This document shows, piece by piece, positions 1-9,892 of a stretch of DNA of 48,188 nt (position 1 is the first letter of the stretch; each line of letters begins with the position of its first letter). The DNA is from Streptomyces sp. NRRL S-31 (lineage in GTDB: Bacteria; Actinomycetota; Actinomycetes; Streptomycetales; Streptomycetaceae), in assembly GCF_000718775.1 (NCBI RefSeq), contig NZ_JOCB01000100.1:1-48188 (forward strand), written 5' to 3'. Position numbers and translations under genes: made by a program. The notes beneath the pieces were generated by a model, which did no database searches, was not told where the DNA came from, and saw nothing but the letters and a program-made list of their open reading frames with translations.

Positions 1-780
1 CGACTGGGGTCCCTGGGCCGCGGGCGGGGTCTGCGGGACGGCGGCGCGGGCGGCGGCGGGCTTCCCGGCTCCGAAGCCGGAGTCCGCGGGCGCGCCGGCC
101 GGTCCCTGGGCGCCGAAGCCGGCCGGACCGCTCTCGCCGCCGGAGGGGCCGCCGGGGCCGGACGGTACGGGGCGGAAGGTCATCGTGCCGTCGTCGGCGG
201 GGGGCGCCGCCGGGCCGGGGATCGGGCGCCGGAAGACGAACGTGCCGGGGTCCGGGGCGCCGTCCCCGGCCTGGGGGACGGTCGCGGGGCCGTCGGCACG
301 GGCGGCGGCATGCCCGTCGGACCCACCCGGCGCCTGCGCCGGCACGCGCGGATCGACTGCCCGGGCACCCGGTCCGGGCTGCCCGGGCAGCCCCGGCCGG
401 TCGGAGTGGCCCGGCTGAAGCGGCTGGCCCGGCTGGACCGGCTGGCTCCACTGCGCCCCCTGGGCCGCCTGCCCGCCCTGGGCCGCCTCGGGCCAGGACC
501 CGCCCTGCCCGCCCTGCCCGATCGGGCCCGCGTCGCCCGGTCGGTCCGGCTGCGGCGGGTCCTCGTCGAAGAAGTGGGGGCCCGTCTCCTCCACGGACGG
601 GACGTCCGGCCGCGCGCCGGGCGGCGGGCTGAGCGACTCGCCGTCCCGCGGCGCCGGACGGCTGGTGCCGGGCACCCAGGAGGCGCCGTTCCAGTACCGG
701 ACGTAGCCGGGGATGGACGGGTCCGGGTAGTAGCCCTCACGGGGCCTGTCGTCTCCGGGTGCCGGGGTTGGGGCGCTCAT
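1..780 (-). CDS. DUF2510-domain protein, C-terminus outside window
   Basis: The reading frame is open from the ATG at 780 to the window edge, so the gene is cut at its C-terminal end. Residues about 14-45 carry the DUF2510 signature (EGYYPDPSIPGYVRYWNGASW), a short aromatic-rich module found at the N-terminus of many actinobacterial membrane proteins. It is followed by some 200 residues rich in Pro, Gly, Gln and Ala (QPGQPLQPG-type runs) with no recognisable fold. In Streptomyces such DUF2510 plus Pro/Gln-linker proteins often end in an RDD or other membrane domain, which would lie outside the window. The function is unknown. The frame has no in-frame stop in 260 codons and the right codon bias, so it is a real gene. 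Confidence 0.75.
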   Translation of the reverse strand, partial: MSAPTPAPGDDRPREGYYPDPSIPGYVRYWNGASWVPGTSRPAPRDGESLSPPPGARPDVPSVEETGPHFFDEDPPQPDRPGDAGPIGQGGQGGSWPEAAQGGQAAQGAQWSQPVQPGQPLQPGHSDRPGLPGQPGPGARAVDPRVPAQAPGGSDGHAAARADGPATVPQAGDGAPDPGTFVFRRPIPGPAAPPADDGTMTFRPVPSGPGGPSGGESGPAGFGAQGPAGAPADSGFGAGKPAAARAAVPQTPPAAQGPQS

Positions 781-1013
781 GTCCGTCGTCCCGTATCTGC
801 TCGGGGGTGGTATGGGGGGCTCCACATCTATCAGACCCGGCGGTCCCCCACCGCCAGTCCCGCCGGACCCACCCCTTTCCGGGCAATGCCGCACCGGCTC
901 CCCGGACCGGTGCGAAGAATTGCCGAGGGACCCGCGTAATGGCCCGGCCGCCGCCCCCTCTCCCTGGTGCGGGGCCGGTCCGGACGGCCCCCGGCGGAGA
1001 GGAGACACAGGTC

Positions 1014-1427
1014 ATGCGGCACACCGAGGTGGAGCGGGAACTGGAGCTGGAGCTGATCCTCTCGCCGGAGCACAGCGTCCCGGTGCCGGCCCGGCTCAGC
1101 TACCGCTCCGACGACCCCTACGCGGTCCACATCGCCTTCCACATCGACTCCGAGCACCCCGTCACCTGGACGTTCGCCCGCGACCTGCTGGTGGAGGGGG
1201 TGTTCCGGCCGTGCGGGGGCGGCGACGTACGGGTGTGGCCGACGAAGGCAGGCGGGCGCGCAGTCGTCCTGATGGCGCTCAGCTCGCCGGACGGCGACGC
1301 GCTGCTCCAGGCGCCGGTCCCGCAGGTGTCGGCGTGGCTGGAGCGGACGCTGCGGACGGTGCCGCCGGGGGCGGAGGGCGGGCGGCTGGGCCTGGACGAG
1401 GCGCTCGACCAGCTGCTGGCCCGGTGA
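1014..1427 (+). CDS. ssgG: SsgA-like sporulation/cell-division protein, probably SsgG
   Basis: A 137-residue acidic protein of the SsgA-like (SALP) family, which is restricted to sporulating actinomycetes and controls placement of division septa and cell-wall remodelling. Family landmarks are the N-terminal LxLxLILSPEHSVPVPARLSYRSDDPYAVHIAF pattern (given here only as a description: LPVPARLSY-like strand, YRSDDPYAV, then WTFARDLL) and the C-terminal leucine-rich end. ATG at 1014 follows a GGAGAGGAG ribosome site at about 995-1003. The length is typical of the family (130-145 aa). The symbol ssgG comes from the neighbourhood (a glycolate-oxidase-like gene, then hppD), which I recall for S. coelicolor ssgG. 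The family is certain and the paralogue assignment is probable. Confidence 0.85.
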   Translation: MRHTEVERELELELILSPEHSVPVPARLSYRSDDPYAVHIAFHIDSEHPVTWTFARDLLVEGVFRPCGGGDVRVWPTKAGGRAVVLMALSSPDGDALLQAPVPQVSAWLERTLRTVPPGAEGGRLGLDEALDQLLAR

Positions 1428-1499
1428 GCCCCAGCAGTCTCCTTCGAGACCCCTTCGACTCCCCCGAGTCCCGTGAGCCCCGGAGGCCCCGGGCGTCGG

Positions 1500-1541
1500 G
1501 CGGGTCCGGCGGCGGTCCGGCGGCGGTCCGGCGGGTCCGGG
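1500..1541. repeat. Short GC-rich direct repeats between ssgG and the FAD oxidase gene
   Basis: The convergent gap 1428-1542 contains tandem copies of GGCGGTCCGGC (11 nt, two exact copies plus degenerate flanks) ending just before the stop codon of the oxidase gene. No clear terminator hairpin is seen. Confidence 0.5.
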
Positions 1542-1542
1542 T

Positions 1543-2943
1543 TCAGAACAGCTTGCCCGGGTTGAGGAGGTCCAGTGGGTCGAAGGCCCGCTTCACCGCC
1601 CGCTGCATCTCCACGCCGACCGGTCCGATCTCCCGGGCCAGCCACTCCTTCTTCAGCACGCCGACCCCGTGCTCCCCGGTGATGGTGCCGCCCAGCTCCA
1701 GACCGAGGGCCATGATCTCGTCGAAGGACTCGCGGGCCCGGCGGGACTCGTCGGGGTCGCGGGCGTCGAAGCAGACGGTGGGGTGGGTGTTGCCGTCGCC
1801 GGCGTGCGCGCACACCCCGATCGTCAGGCCGTGCTCCGCGGCGATCCGCTCGACCCCGTCGAGCATGGCGCCGAGCTTCGAGCGGGGCACGCACACGTCG
1901 TCGATCATCGTCGTGCCCTTCACCGCCTCCAGCGCGGTCAGCGAGAGCCGCCGGGCCTGGAGCAGGAGTTCGGACTCGGCCGCGTCCTCGGCGGGGACCA
2001 CCTGGGTGGCGCCGGCCGCCTCGCACAGGGCGGCGACGGCGGCGAGGTCGGCGGCCGGCTCCGGGGTGTCGAAGGCCGCCAGCAACAGCGCCTCGGTGGT
2101 CTCGGGCAGCCCCATGTGGGCGAGGTCGTTGACCGCCTTGACGGTCGTACGGTCCATCAGTTCGAGGAGGGACGGCACGTGACCGCCCGCCATGATCCGG
2201 CAGACGGCGTCGCAGGCGGCGGTGGCCGAGCCGAACTCGGCGGCCAGCACGAGCTGCCGGGGCGGCTTGGGCTTCAGCGCCAGCACCGCCCGGACGACGA
2301 TGCCGAGCGAGCCCTCGGAGCCGACGAAGAGCCGGGTCAGGTCGTACCCGGCGACGCCCTTGGCGGTGCGGCGGCCGGTGGACATCAGCCGGCCGTCGGC
2401 GAGGACGACGTCCAGGCCGAGGACGTACTCGGCGGTCACGCCGTACTTGACGCAGCACAGGCCGCCGGAGGCGGTGCCGATGTTGCCGCCGATGGTGCAG
2501 GTCTCCCAGCTGGAGGGGTCCGGCGGGTAGTGCAGGCCGTGTTCCTCGACCGCGCGGGACAGGACCGCGTTGACGACGCCGGGTTCGACCACGGCGATCC
2601 GGTCGACCGGGCTGATCTCCAGGATGCGGTCCATCTTGGTGAGGGACAGCACGATGCAGCCGTCGGTGGCGTTGGCGCCGCCGGACAGACCGGTGCGGGC
2701 GCCCTGCGGGACGACGGGGACGCGCAGCTCGGTGGCGGTGCGCATGACGTGCTGGACCTGCTCGACGGTGCGGGGCAGGACGACGACGGCGGGGCTGCCG
2801 GCCGGGCAGAAGCTCGCCATGTCGCGGCCGTAGGAGACCGTGACGTCGGGGTCGGTCAGCACGGCCTCGGGCGGCAGGCCGGCCAGGAGCCGGTCGGTGA
2901 GGTCGCCCGTGTGGGTGTCGCGCGGTGCTTCGATGCGGCTCAT
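1543..2943 (-). CDS. FAD-linked oxidase, GlcD/D-lactate dehydrogenase family
   Basis: About 466 residues, in the VAO/PCMH flavoprotein superfamily that oxidises D-2-hydroxyacids such as glycolate or D-lactate. The FAD-binding half (about residues 35-215) shows the pyrophosphate loop PQGARTGLSGGAN and GGNIGTASGGLCCVKYG. The C-terminal FAD-oxidase half carries HAGDGNTHP and GEHGVGVLKKEWL near the end, both characteristic of the GlcD branch. I chose ATG at 2943; a GTG two codons upstream (2949) is equally possible because neither has a strong ribosome site. There are no GlcE/GlcF partners next to it, so it probably acts as a single-subunit enzyme. The exact substrate cannot be read from sequence. 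Confidence 0.9.
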   Translation of the reverse strand: MSRIEAPRDTHTGDLTDRLLAGLPPEAVLTDPDVTVSYGRDMASFCPAGSPAVVVLPRTVEQVQHVMRTATELRVPVVPQGARTGLSGGANATDGCIVLSLTKMDRILEISPVDRIAVVEPGVVNAVLSRAVEEHGLHYPPDPSSWETCTIGGNIGTASGGLCCVKYGVTAEYVLGLDVVLADGRLMSTGRRTAKGVAGYDLTRLFVGSEGSLGIVVRAVLALKPKPPRQLVLAAEFGSATAACDAVCRIMAGGHVPSLLELMDRTTVKAVNDLAHMGLPETTEALLLAAFDTPEPAADLAAVAALCEAAGATQVVPAEDAAESELLLQARRLSLTALEAVKGTTMIDDVCVPRSKLGAMLDGVERIAAEHGLTIGVCAHAGDGNTHPTVCFDARDPDESRRARESFDEIMALGLELGGTITGEHGVGVLKKEWLAREIGPVGVEMQRAVKRAFDPLDLLNPGKLF

Positions 2944-3041
2944 GATCACAGCGTGTCACTCGCGGCCATCGGTGTGAACCCCGCCCGCGCCGCCCTTGGG
3001 CCACCCGGATGTGCTCGTCATATTGACGCACAGTGAGCGCC

Positions 3042-4508
3042 ATGGACAACCGACAGTGCGTGGGTACGTCCCCGGTCCCCGAGCCGCCGGCGCCGCGCCG
3101 GTCCCGGCGGGTGCTGCGGCGGATGCTGGTCGCCGCCCTGGCGGGCGGGGTCGCCGTGGGCGCGGCGCTGACGCTGCTGCCGGGGGAACGGCCGCAGCGG
3201 GCGGCCGCGCCGCCGGCCGCGGGTCCGCGGGCCCAGAACCGGAGTCAGGCCCTGACATCGGTGACCTACGGGGTGCCGGCGGCCCTGCCCGGGCTGACGG
3301 CGCTGATCGGGCGGCAGGAGCAGCGGGTGCGGACGCGGCCGGGGGACGCCCGGGCCTGGGCGGTGCTCGGGTCGGCGTACACGGAGCGGGGGCGCAGGAC
3401 GGGCGACGCGGCGGACTATCCGCGGGCCGAGCGGGCGCTCGGGACCTCGCTGGAGCTGCGCGGCACGCGGAACACGGAGGCGCTGGACGGGCTGACCGCG
3501 CTGGCGCTGGCGCGCCGGGACTTCCCGGCGGCGAAGGAGTACGGCGAGCAGGCGCTGAAGGCGGCGCCGAAGCGGTGGTCGGCGTATCCGGCGCTGATCG
3601 ACGCCTACACCGGGCTCGGCGACTACACGAAGGCCCGCTCGACGCTGGACAAGCTGCTGGGGCTGCGCACCGACGCGGCGGCGCGGCCGGCCGTGCGGGC
3701 GCGGGCCGCCGCGGTGTACCGGGACCGGGGCTGGCGCGAGGACGCGGTGGCTCAGCTGACCGACGCGGCGGCCGCCGCGCGCACCCCGGCGGAGCGGGCC
3801 GCCTGGCTGGCCGGGGTCGGCCAGTTGGCCTGGGAGCGCGGGGACCTGCCGGACGCGCTGCGGCACTGCGAGGCGGCGCTGCGGATCGATCCCGACCAGC
3901 GGGCGGCGGCGGCCGGGCGGGCGCGGACGCTGGCCGCGCTGGGGCGCACCGAGGAGGCGCTGGCCGCGTACCGGGCAGTGGTCGCGCAGCGGCCGGACCC
4001 TGCGGACCTGCTGGAGCTGGGCGAGCTGTACGAGGCGCTGGGGCGGTCGCAGCTCGCCGAGGACGGTTACGCGCGGATGCGGGCGGCGGTGCGGGAGTCG
4101 GTGGCGGGCGGGGTCGACGAGGAGCTGCTGATCGGGCGGTACGAGGCGGACCACGGGGACCCGTGGGAGGCCGTGGACCGGCTGCGGGAGGAGTGGCGGC
4201 GGCAGCCGGGGATCGAGGTGGCGGACGCGCTGGGCTGGGCGCTGCACCGCACGGGTGAGGACCAGGAGGCGCTGACCTACGCGGCCGTGGCGACGGACAA
4301 GGCGAAGGGCGGCGGGGTGCGCAGCGCGCTGTACGCGTTCCACGTGGGGGTGATCGAGGCGGAGCTGGAGCGGTACGGCCCGGCGCGCCGGCATCTGGAG
4401 GAGGCGCTGCGGATCAACCCGTACTTCTCGCCGCTGCGGGTGCCGGCGGCCCGGGAGGCGCTGCGGGAGCTGGGCGACGTCCCCGACGAGCCGCCGCCCA
4501 GCGAGTGA
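3042..4508 (+). CDS. Membrane-anchored TPR-repeat protein
   Basis: About 488 residues. An Arg-rich N-terminus (RRSRRVLRR) is followed by one hydrophobic segment (about residues 28-47), then an Ala/Leu/Arg-rich helical region with tetratricopeptide-like repeats, for example DARAWAVLGSAYTERG, LRIDPDQRAAAAGRARTLAALG and ARRHLEEALRINPYFSP. It is probably a single-pass protein displaying a TPR scaffold outside the membrane. TPR domains mediate protein-protein contact, and no catalytic motif is seen. ATG at 3042 is chosen, but a GTG three codons upstream (3033) is also possible. It ends 9 bp from the convergent hppD gene. The partner and role are unknown. Confidence 0.8.
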   Translation: MDNRQCVGTSPVPEPPAPRRSRRVLRRMLVAALAGGVAVGAALTLLPGERPQRAAAPPAAGPRAQNRSQALTSVTYGVPAALPGLTALIGRQEQRVRTRPGDARAWAVLGSAYTERGRRTGDAADYPRAERALGTSLELRGTRNTEALDGLTALALARRDFPAAKEYGEQALKAAPKRWSAYPALIDAYTGLGDYTKARSTLDKLLGLRTDAAARPAVRARAAAVYRDRGWREDAVAQLTDAAAAARTPAERAAWLAGVGQLAWERGDLPDALRHCEAALRIDPDQRAAAAGRARTLAALGRTEEALAAYRAVVAQRPDPADLLELGELYEALGRSQLAEDGYARMRAAVRESVAGGVDEELLIGRYEADHGDPWEAVDRLREEWRRQPGIEVADALGWALHRTGEDQEALTYAAVATDKAKGGGVRSALYAFHVGVIEAELERYGPARRHLEEALRINPYFSPLRVPAAREALRELGDVPDEPPPSE

Positions 4509-4517
4509 GGCCCGCCG

Positions 4518-5729
<1,212 letters not shown>

Positions 5730-5739
5730 TTAGCGGAGC

Positions 5740-5758
5740 GACCGCTTCGGCGGTCTTT
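5740..5758 (+). promoter_or_regulatory. UUCG-loop hairpin with short T run in the leader of the Lrp/AsnC gene
   Basis: GACCGC-TTCG-GCGGTC forms a perfect 6-bp stem with a stable UUCG tetraloop, followed at once by TTTCT, about 30 nt before the chosen start codon at 5789. It looks like a small intrinsic terminator or attenuator in the leader of the regulator gene. It could also be a stabilising 5' structure, or lie upstream of the promoter and have no role in the transcript. Confidence 0.45.
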
Positions 5759-5788
5759 CTGTACAGGATGACCATCACTGGGGGACCC

Positions 5789-6259
5789 GTGGCGATCGAT
5801 CATCTGGACGGGCGGATCATCGTGCTGCTGGCCGAGGAGCCGCGCATCGGTGTGCTGGAGATGTCCCGCCGGCTGGGGGTGGCGCGGGGCACGGTGCAGG
5901 CACGCCTGGACCGGCTCCAGTCGAACGGGGTCATCCGGGGGTTCGGCCCGCAGGTGGACCCGGCGGCCCTGGGCTATCCGGTCACCGCGTTCGCCACGCT
6001 CCAGATCCGGCAGGGCCAGGGTCCGGACGTGCGGGCGTACCTGGCGACCGTGCCGGAGGTGCTGGAGCTGCTGACCACGACCGGCAGCGGGGACATGCTG
6101 TGCCGGCTGGTGGCCCGCTCGAACGCCGATCTCCAGCGGGTGATCGACCGGGTGGTCGGTTTCGACGGCATCGTCCGGGCCTCCACGGCGATCGTCATGG
6201 AGGACGCCGTCCCGCTGCGGGTCATCCCGCTGGTGGAGCAGGCGGCCCGGGACGCCTGA
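5789..6259 (+). CDS. Lrp/AsnC-family transcriptional regulator
   Basis: A 156-residue regulator. The N-terminal winged helix reads LDGRIIVLLAEEPRIGVLEMSRR... with the recognition helix ARGTVQARLDRLQ. The C-terminal RAM/effector-binding domain (about residues 65-145) follows, with VTAFATLQI and the ligand-pocket region TTTGSGDMLCRLVARS. GTG at 5789 is preferred because GGGGGACCC sits directly in front of it and the family usually begins near LDxxD. The ATG at 5768 has almost no ribosome site. Its position divergent to hppD suggests control of tyrosine/hydroxyphenylpyruvate degradation, possibly responding to an aromatic amino acid (inference). Confidence 0.9.
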   Translation: MAIDHLDGRIIVLLAEEPRIGVLEMSRRLGVARGTVQARLDRLQSNGVIRGFGPQVDPAALGYPVTAFATLQIRQGQGPDVRAYLATVPEVLELLTTTGSGDMLCRLVARSNADLQRVIDRVVGFDGIVRASTAIVMEDAVPLRVIPLVEQAARDA

Positions 6260-6264
6260 GGCCC

Positions 6265-7056
6265 TCAGCAGGCGGGGACCGTGCCCTTGCCCTTCTCCAG
6301 GGCGACCAGGGAGTCGACCGCGCCCTTGAGCGTGGTCACCGGGACCAGCCGCAGCCCCTTGGGCAGTTCGGCCTTGGCGTCGGCGCACTCCGCCTTCGGG
6401 ACCAGGAAGACGGTGGCGCCGTCCCGGTGCGCGGCCTGGGTCTTCAGGGCGACCCCGCCGACCGCGCCGACCTTCCCGTCGGCGTCGATCGTGCCCGTGC
6501 CGGCGATGGTGCGGCCCCCCGTGAGGTCGCCCCCGCCCCCGTCGCCGTCCAGCTTGTCGATGATCCCCAGGGTGAACAGCAGCCCGGCGCTGGGCCCGCC
6601 GACGTCGGCCAGCTTCAGCTTGACCCGGACCTGGTCGGCGCTGAGTCCGAGGTACTTCAGCGCCGCCTGGGTCGCCGCGTCCTGGGACTGCCGCATCTGC
6701 GCCCTGTTGTGCTCCTCGGCCTCCTTGACGCTGCCCCCGCTGGGGTAGACCGAGTCGCGCGGCATGACCGCCCGGTCGGTGCGGAACCAGTCGCCGATCA
6801 CGTCGCCCACGGAGACCCGGGCGTCCGGTCCGGTCGCCACGATCGTGACCATGCGCAGCTGGCCGCTCGTCCTCCGGGTGGCCGCGCCGGAGACGGTGAT
6901 CACCGGGGTGCCCTTGTTCTCGCCGAGCACGTTCGCCGTCGGGCCGGGCTGTGCCAGGGAGAACGGCAGCGGCGCGAACGCCGCCGTGGCGAGCAGGGCC
7001 ACGACGGGCAGCGCGCAGACGGCGAGGGCCTTGGGGCGTGAGAGACGAGAGAGCAC
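6265..7056 (-). CDS. Secreted/membrane-anchored S16 (Lon-like) serine protease
   Basis: A 263-residue protein with an N-terminal signal/anchor segment (about residues 10-30: ALAVCALPVVALLATAAF). The C-terminal half is the Lon proteolytic fold: the catalytic Ser lies in VGGPSAGLLFTLGIID, and the Lys of the Ser-Lys dyad in GKVGAVGGVALKTQAA. It resembles the YlbL/SdrC-type family, but a PDZ domain between anchor and protease is not evident and the protein is short for that family. GTG at 7056 has little Shine-Dalgarno sequence, and TAGATT lies just upstream, so a leaderless transcript is possible. It converges on the Lrp gene with only 5 bp between stops. Confidence 0.85.
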   Translation of the reverse strand: MLSRLSRPKALAVCALPVVALLATAAFAPLPFSLAQPGPTANVLGENKGTPVITVSGAATRRTSGQLRMVTIVATGPDARVSVGDVIGDWFRTDRAVMPRDSVYPSGGSVKEAEEHNRAQMRQSQDAATQAALKYLGLSADQVRVKLKLADVGGPSAGLLFTLGIIDKLDGDGGGGDLTGGRTIAGTGTIDADGKVGAVGGVALKTQAAHRDGATVFLVPKAECADAKAELPKGLRLVPVTTLKGAVDSLVALEKGKGTVPAC

Positions 7057-7158
7057 GAGGTCAATCTAACGCGAGCGCCGGCCGGCGCCCCGGGCCGCGT
7101 AGGAGGTCCAGGCGCGGGCGGGCACGCGCCGGGAGGTCGTCGCCCGGGCCGGACGGGT

Positions 7159-7800
7159 TCAGCGCAGCGCCTCCGCGACCTCGCGGGCCGCCTCGACCAC
7201 CCGGTGTCCCACCCGCTCCGGCACGGCGTCCACCAGCATCACCACGCCCACGCTGCCCTCGATGCCCGTGACCCCGACCAGCGGTGCCGCGGCACCGCTC
7301 GCCCCGGCCTCCAGTTCCCCGTGGGTGAGGGTGTAGCCGGGGTCCGCGGACGGCGTCCGCCGCGCGGCCAGGATCGCCCGGCCCGCGGCCCCCCGGTCCA
7401 GGGGGTGCCGGAAACCCGGCCGGTACGCCACGTGGTAGTCGGTCCACGTCGGTTCGACCACGGCGACGGCCAGCGCCTCCGCGCCGTCCACCAGCGTCAG
7501 GTGCGCCGTCGCCCCGATGTCCTCGGCCAGCGACCGCAGCGCGGGCAGCGCGGCCTCGCGTACCAGTGGGTGCACCTGCCGGCCGAGGCGCAGCACGCCG
7601 AGTCCCACCCGGGCCCGGCCGCCCAGGTCGCGGCGTATCAGGGCGTGCTGTTCGAGCGTGGCGAGCAACCGGTACACCACGGTCCGGTTCACGCCCAGCT
7701 TGGTGGACAACTCGGTGACGGTCAGCCCGTGGTCCGTGTCGGCGAGCAGCTTGAGGACGCGCAGTCCCCGGTCGAGCGTCTGAGAGGTCTCCGCGGTCAC
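7159..7800 (-). CDS. IclR-family transcriptional regulator
   Basis: A 213-residue regulator. The N-terminal helix-turn-helix (about residues 6-65) reads TLDRGLRVLKLLAD...LTVTELSTKLGVNRTVVYRLLATLEQH, typical of IclR. The C-terminal effector domain (about 75-210) is on the short side for the family. The start is GTG at 7800, preceded by GAAGGGGCGTC. The open frame runs further upstream, but that part is Arg/Pro-rich and lacks family similarity. No obvious target operon is adjacent, so the effector and regulon are unknown. Confidence 0.88.
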   Translation of the reverse strand: MTAETSQTLDRGLRVLKLLADTDHGLTVTELSTKLGVNRTVVYRLLATLEQHALIRRDLGGRARVGLGVLRLGRQVHPLVREAALPALRSLAEDIGATAHLTLVDGAEALAVAVVEPTWTDYHVAYRPGFRHPLDRGAAGRAILAARRTPSADPGYTLTHGELEAGASGAAAPLVGVTGIEGSVGVVMLVDAVPERVGHRVVEAAREVAEALR

Positions 7801-8092
7801 GACGCCCCTTCGGCGGTGAGGTGGGCGACCCCCGAGCGGCGGATGCGTCACCGAGTCCCGTCGGAGACGCGCTTCAGAGGCCGCCGATCGGCAGGACGGC
7901 CCCGCGGCTCGCGGGCCGGGTCGCTTCACGGCTGCGCTCCGCGGCGGCGCTGCCACGGGGCGTGTGCGTAGCGGGACAGTAGCGAAGCGGGTTCGCTGAG
8001 CGGAAGTCTCCGTCCAGAATCCGGGCAAGACCCGTTCCGGCCTGCCTGCATTCGTCCGGATACGCACACGGCCACCGTGCCGGGACGGCCGC
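7801..8092. other. Gene-free gap upstream of the IclR gene
   Basis: About 290 bp between the helicase stop and the IclR start, both on the minus strand. I see no convincing coding frame, tRNA or strong terminator. It presumably holds the IclR-gene promoter and an autoregulatory site, but no clear palindrome stands out. Confidence 0.4.
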
Positions 8093-9892
8093 TCATTTCA
8101 TGCGCGTGGCCCACTCCTGGACCTTCGCGATCCGCTGCCGGAGCTGGCCCGCCGTCGCCTCCGCGCTCGGCGGACCGCCGCACACCCGCCGCAGCTCGGT
8201 GTGGATCACACCGTGCGGCTTGCCGCTCTGGTGCACGTACGCGCCGACCATCGTGTTGAGCCGCTTGCGCAGCTCCATCAGCTCCTTGTGCGTGACCACC
8301 GGCCGCCGCTCGGCCGGCAGTTCCAGCAGATCGGCGTCGGTGTCCGGCTTCTTCCTGCTGTGCGCGATCTGCCGGGCCTGCCGCTTCTGGAGCAGCATCT
8401 GCACCTGCTCGGGCTCCAGCAGCCCCGGAATCCCCAGGTAGTCCTGCTCCTCCTCGCTCCCGGGGTGGGCCTGCATGCCGAACTCGGCGCCGTCGTAGAG
8501 CACCCGGTCGAAGACGGCGTCGGACTCCAGCGCCTCGAAGGGCAGCATGTCCTGCTCGCCGGTGTCCTCGTCCTGCTCCTTGTTCGCCTCCTCCATCTCC
8601 TTCTCGGATTCGGCGTACGGGTCCTCCTCGCCCTCCTTCTTCGGCTTGTCCAGGGCGTGGTCCCGCTCCTTCTCCATCTCGTTGGCGAAGGTCAGCAGGT
8701 CGGGCACGGTCGGCAGGAACACGGACGCGGTCTCGCCGCGCCGCCGGGACCGCACGAAGCGTCCGACGGCCTGCGCGAAGAACAGCGGGGTCGAGATGGT
8801 GGTGGCGTACACGCCCACCGCGAGCCGCGGCACGTCGACGCCCTCGGACACCATCCGCACGGCGACCATCCAGCGGTCGTCGCTCGCGCTGAACTCGTCG
8901 ATCCGGTTCGAGGCGCCGGTGTCGTCCGACAGCACCAGCGTCGCCTTGGTCCCCGTGATCTCCCGGATGAGCTTGGCGTAGGCGCGTGCGGAGTCCTGGT
9001 CGGAGGCGATGACGAGGGCGCCCGCGTCCGGGATGGCCTTGCGGACCTCGGTGAGCCGCCGGTCGGCGGCGCGCAGCACGCTCGGCATCCACTCGCCGCG
9101 CGGATCGAGGGCGGTGCGCCAGGCCTGGCTGACCGCGTCCTTGGTCATCGGCTCGCCGAGCCGGGCGGCGACCTCGTCACCGGCCTTCGTGCGCCAGCGC
9201 ATGTTGCCGCTGTAGGACAGGAAGATCACCGGCCGGACGACGCCGTCGGAGAGGGCGGAGCCGTAGCCGTAGGTGTAGTCGGCGGCGGACCGCCGGATGC
9301 CGGCGTTGTCCTCCTCGTACGTCACGAAGGGGATGGGGTTGGTGTCGGAGCGGAACGGCGTGCCGGTCAGCGCGAGCCGCCGGGTGGCGGGCTCGAACGC
9401 CTCCAGACACGCCTCGCCCCAGGACTTGGAGTCGCCGGCGTGGTGGATCTCGTCCAGGATCACCAGGGTCTTGCGCTGCTCCACCCGGTTGCGGTGCAGC
9501 ATGGGCCGGACGCCGACACCGGCGTACGTCACGGCGACGCCGTCGTACTCCCGGCCGAGCGGGCCCGCGCTGTACTCGGGGTCGAGTCTGATCCCGATCC
9601 GGCCCGCGGCCTCGGCCCACTGCTTCTTCAGGTGCTCGGTGGGCGCGACCACGGTCACCTGCTGCACGACGTGGTGGTGCAGCAGCCATGACGCCAGCGT
9701 CAGCGCGAAGGTGGTCTTGCCGGCGCCGGGCGTGGCGACGGCGAGGAAGTCGCGCGGCTGCTCCTGGATGTACTTCTCCATCGCCCCCTGCTGCCAGGCA
9801 CGCAGCTTGCTGGCGGTACCCCAGGGGGCCCGGCCGGGGAAGGCGGGCGAGAGGTGGTGGGAGTGCGCGGAGGAGGGGGCGGTGGTAGTCAC
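8093..9892 (-). CDS. DEAD/DEAH-box superfamily 2 helicase
   Basis: A 599-residue SF2 helicase/translocase. Walker A is ATPGAGKTTFAL (about residue 53-64) and motif II is DEIHHA. Motif III is LTGTPFRSD, and the C-terminal helicase domain carries VSEGVDVPRLAVGVYATT and the arginine-finger motif VI region QAVGRFVRSRR. A strongly acidic Glu/Asp/Lys-rich insert (about residues 425-460) follows the helicase core, then a helical C-terminal domain. The GTG start at 9892 has GGAG five bases upstream. It resembles a widely conserved actinobacterial RAD25/XPB-like group of unknown pathway. DNA repair or restriction-like roles are possible but not shown by context. Confidence 0.92.
   Translation of the reverse strand: MTTTAPSSAHSHHLSPAFPGRAPWGTASKLRAWQQGAMEKYIQEQPRDFLAVATPGAGKTTFALTLASWLLHHHVVQQVTVVAPTEHLKKQWAEAAGRIGIRLDPEYSAGPLGREYDGVAVTYAGVGVRPMLHRNRVEQRKTLVILDEIHHAGDSKSWGEACLEAFEPATRRLALTGTPFRSDTNPIPFVTYEEDNAGIRRSAADYTYGYGSALSDGVVRPVIFLSYSGNMRWRTKAGDEVAARLGEPMTKDAVSQAWRTALDPRGEWMPSVLRAADRRLTEVRKAIPDAGALVIASDQDSARAYAKLIREITGTKATLVLSDDTGASNRIDEFSASDDRWMVAVRMVSEGVDVPRLAVGVYATTISTPLFFAQAVGRFVRSRRRGETASVFLPTVPDLLTFANEMEKERDHALDKPKKEGEEDPYAESEKEMEEANKEQDEDTGEQDMLPFEALESDAVFDRVLYDGAEFGMQAHPGSEEEQDYLGIPGLLEPEQVQMLLQKRQARQIAHSRKKPDTDADLLELPAERRPVVTHKELMELRKRLNTMVGAYVHQSGKPHGVIHTELRRVCGGPPSAEATAGQLRQRIAKVQEWATRMK

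Noticed and set aside
1118..3049. A 643-codon open frame on the minus strand across the FAD oxidase gene
   Set aside because: It is Arg/Pro/Gly-rich, a shifted-frame shadow of the oxidase gene, with no domain similarity. High GC removes stop codons from wrong frames here.
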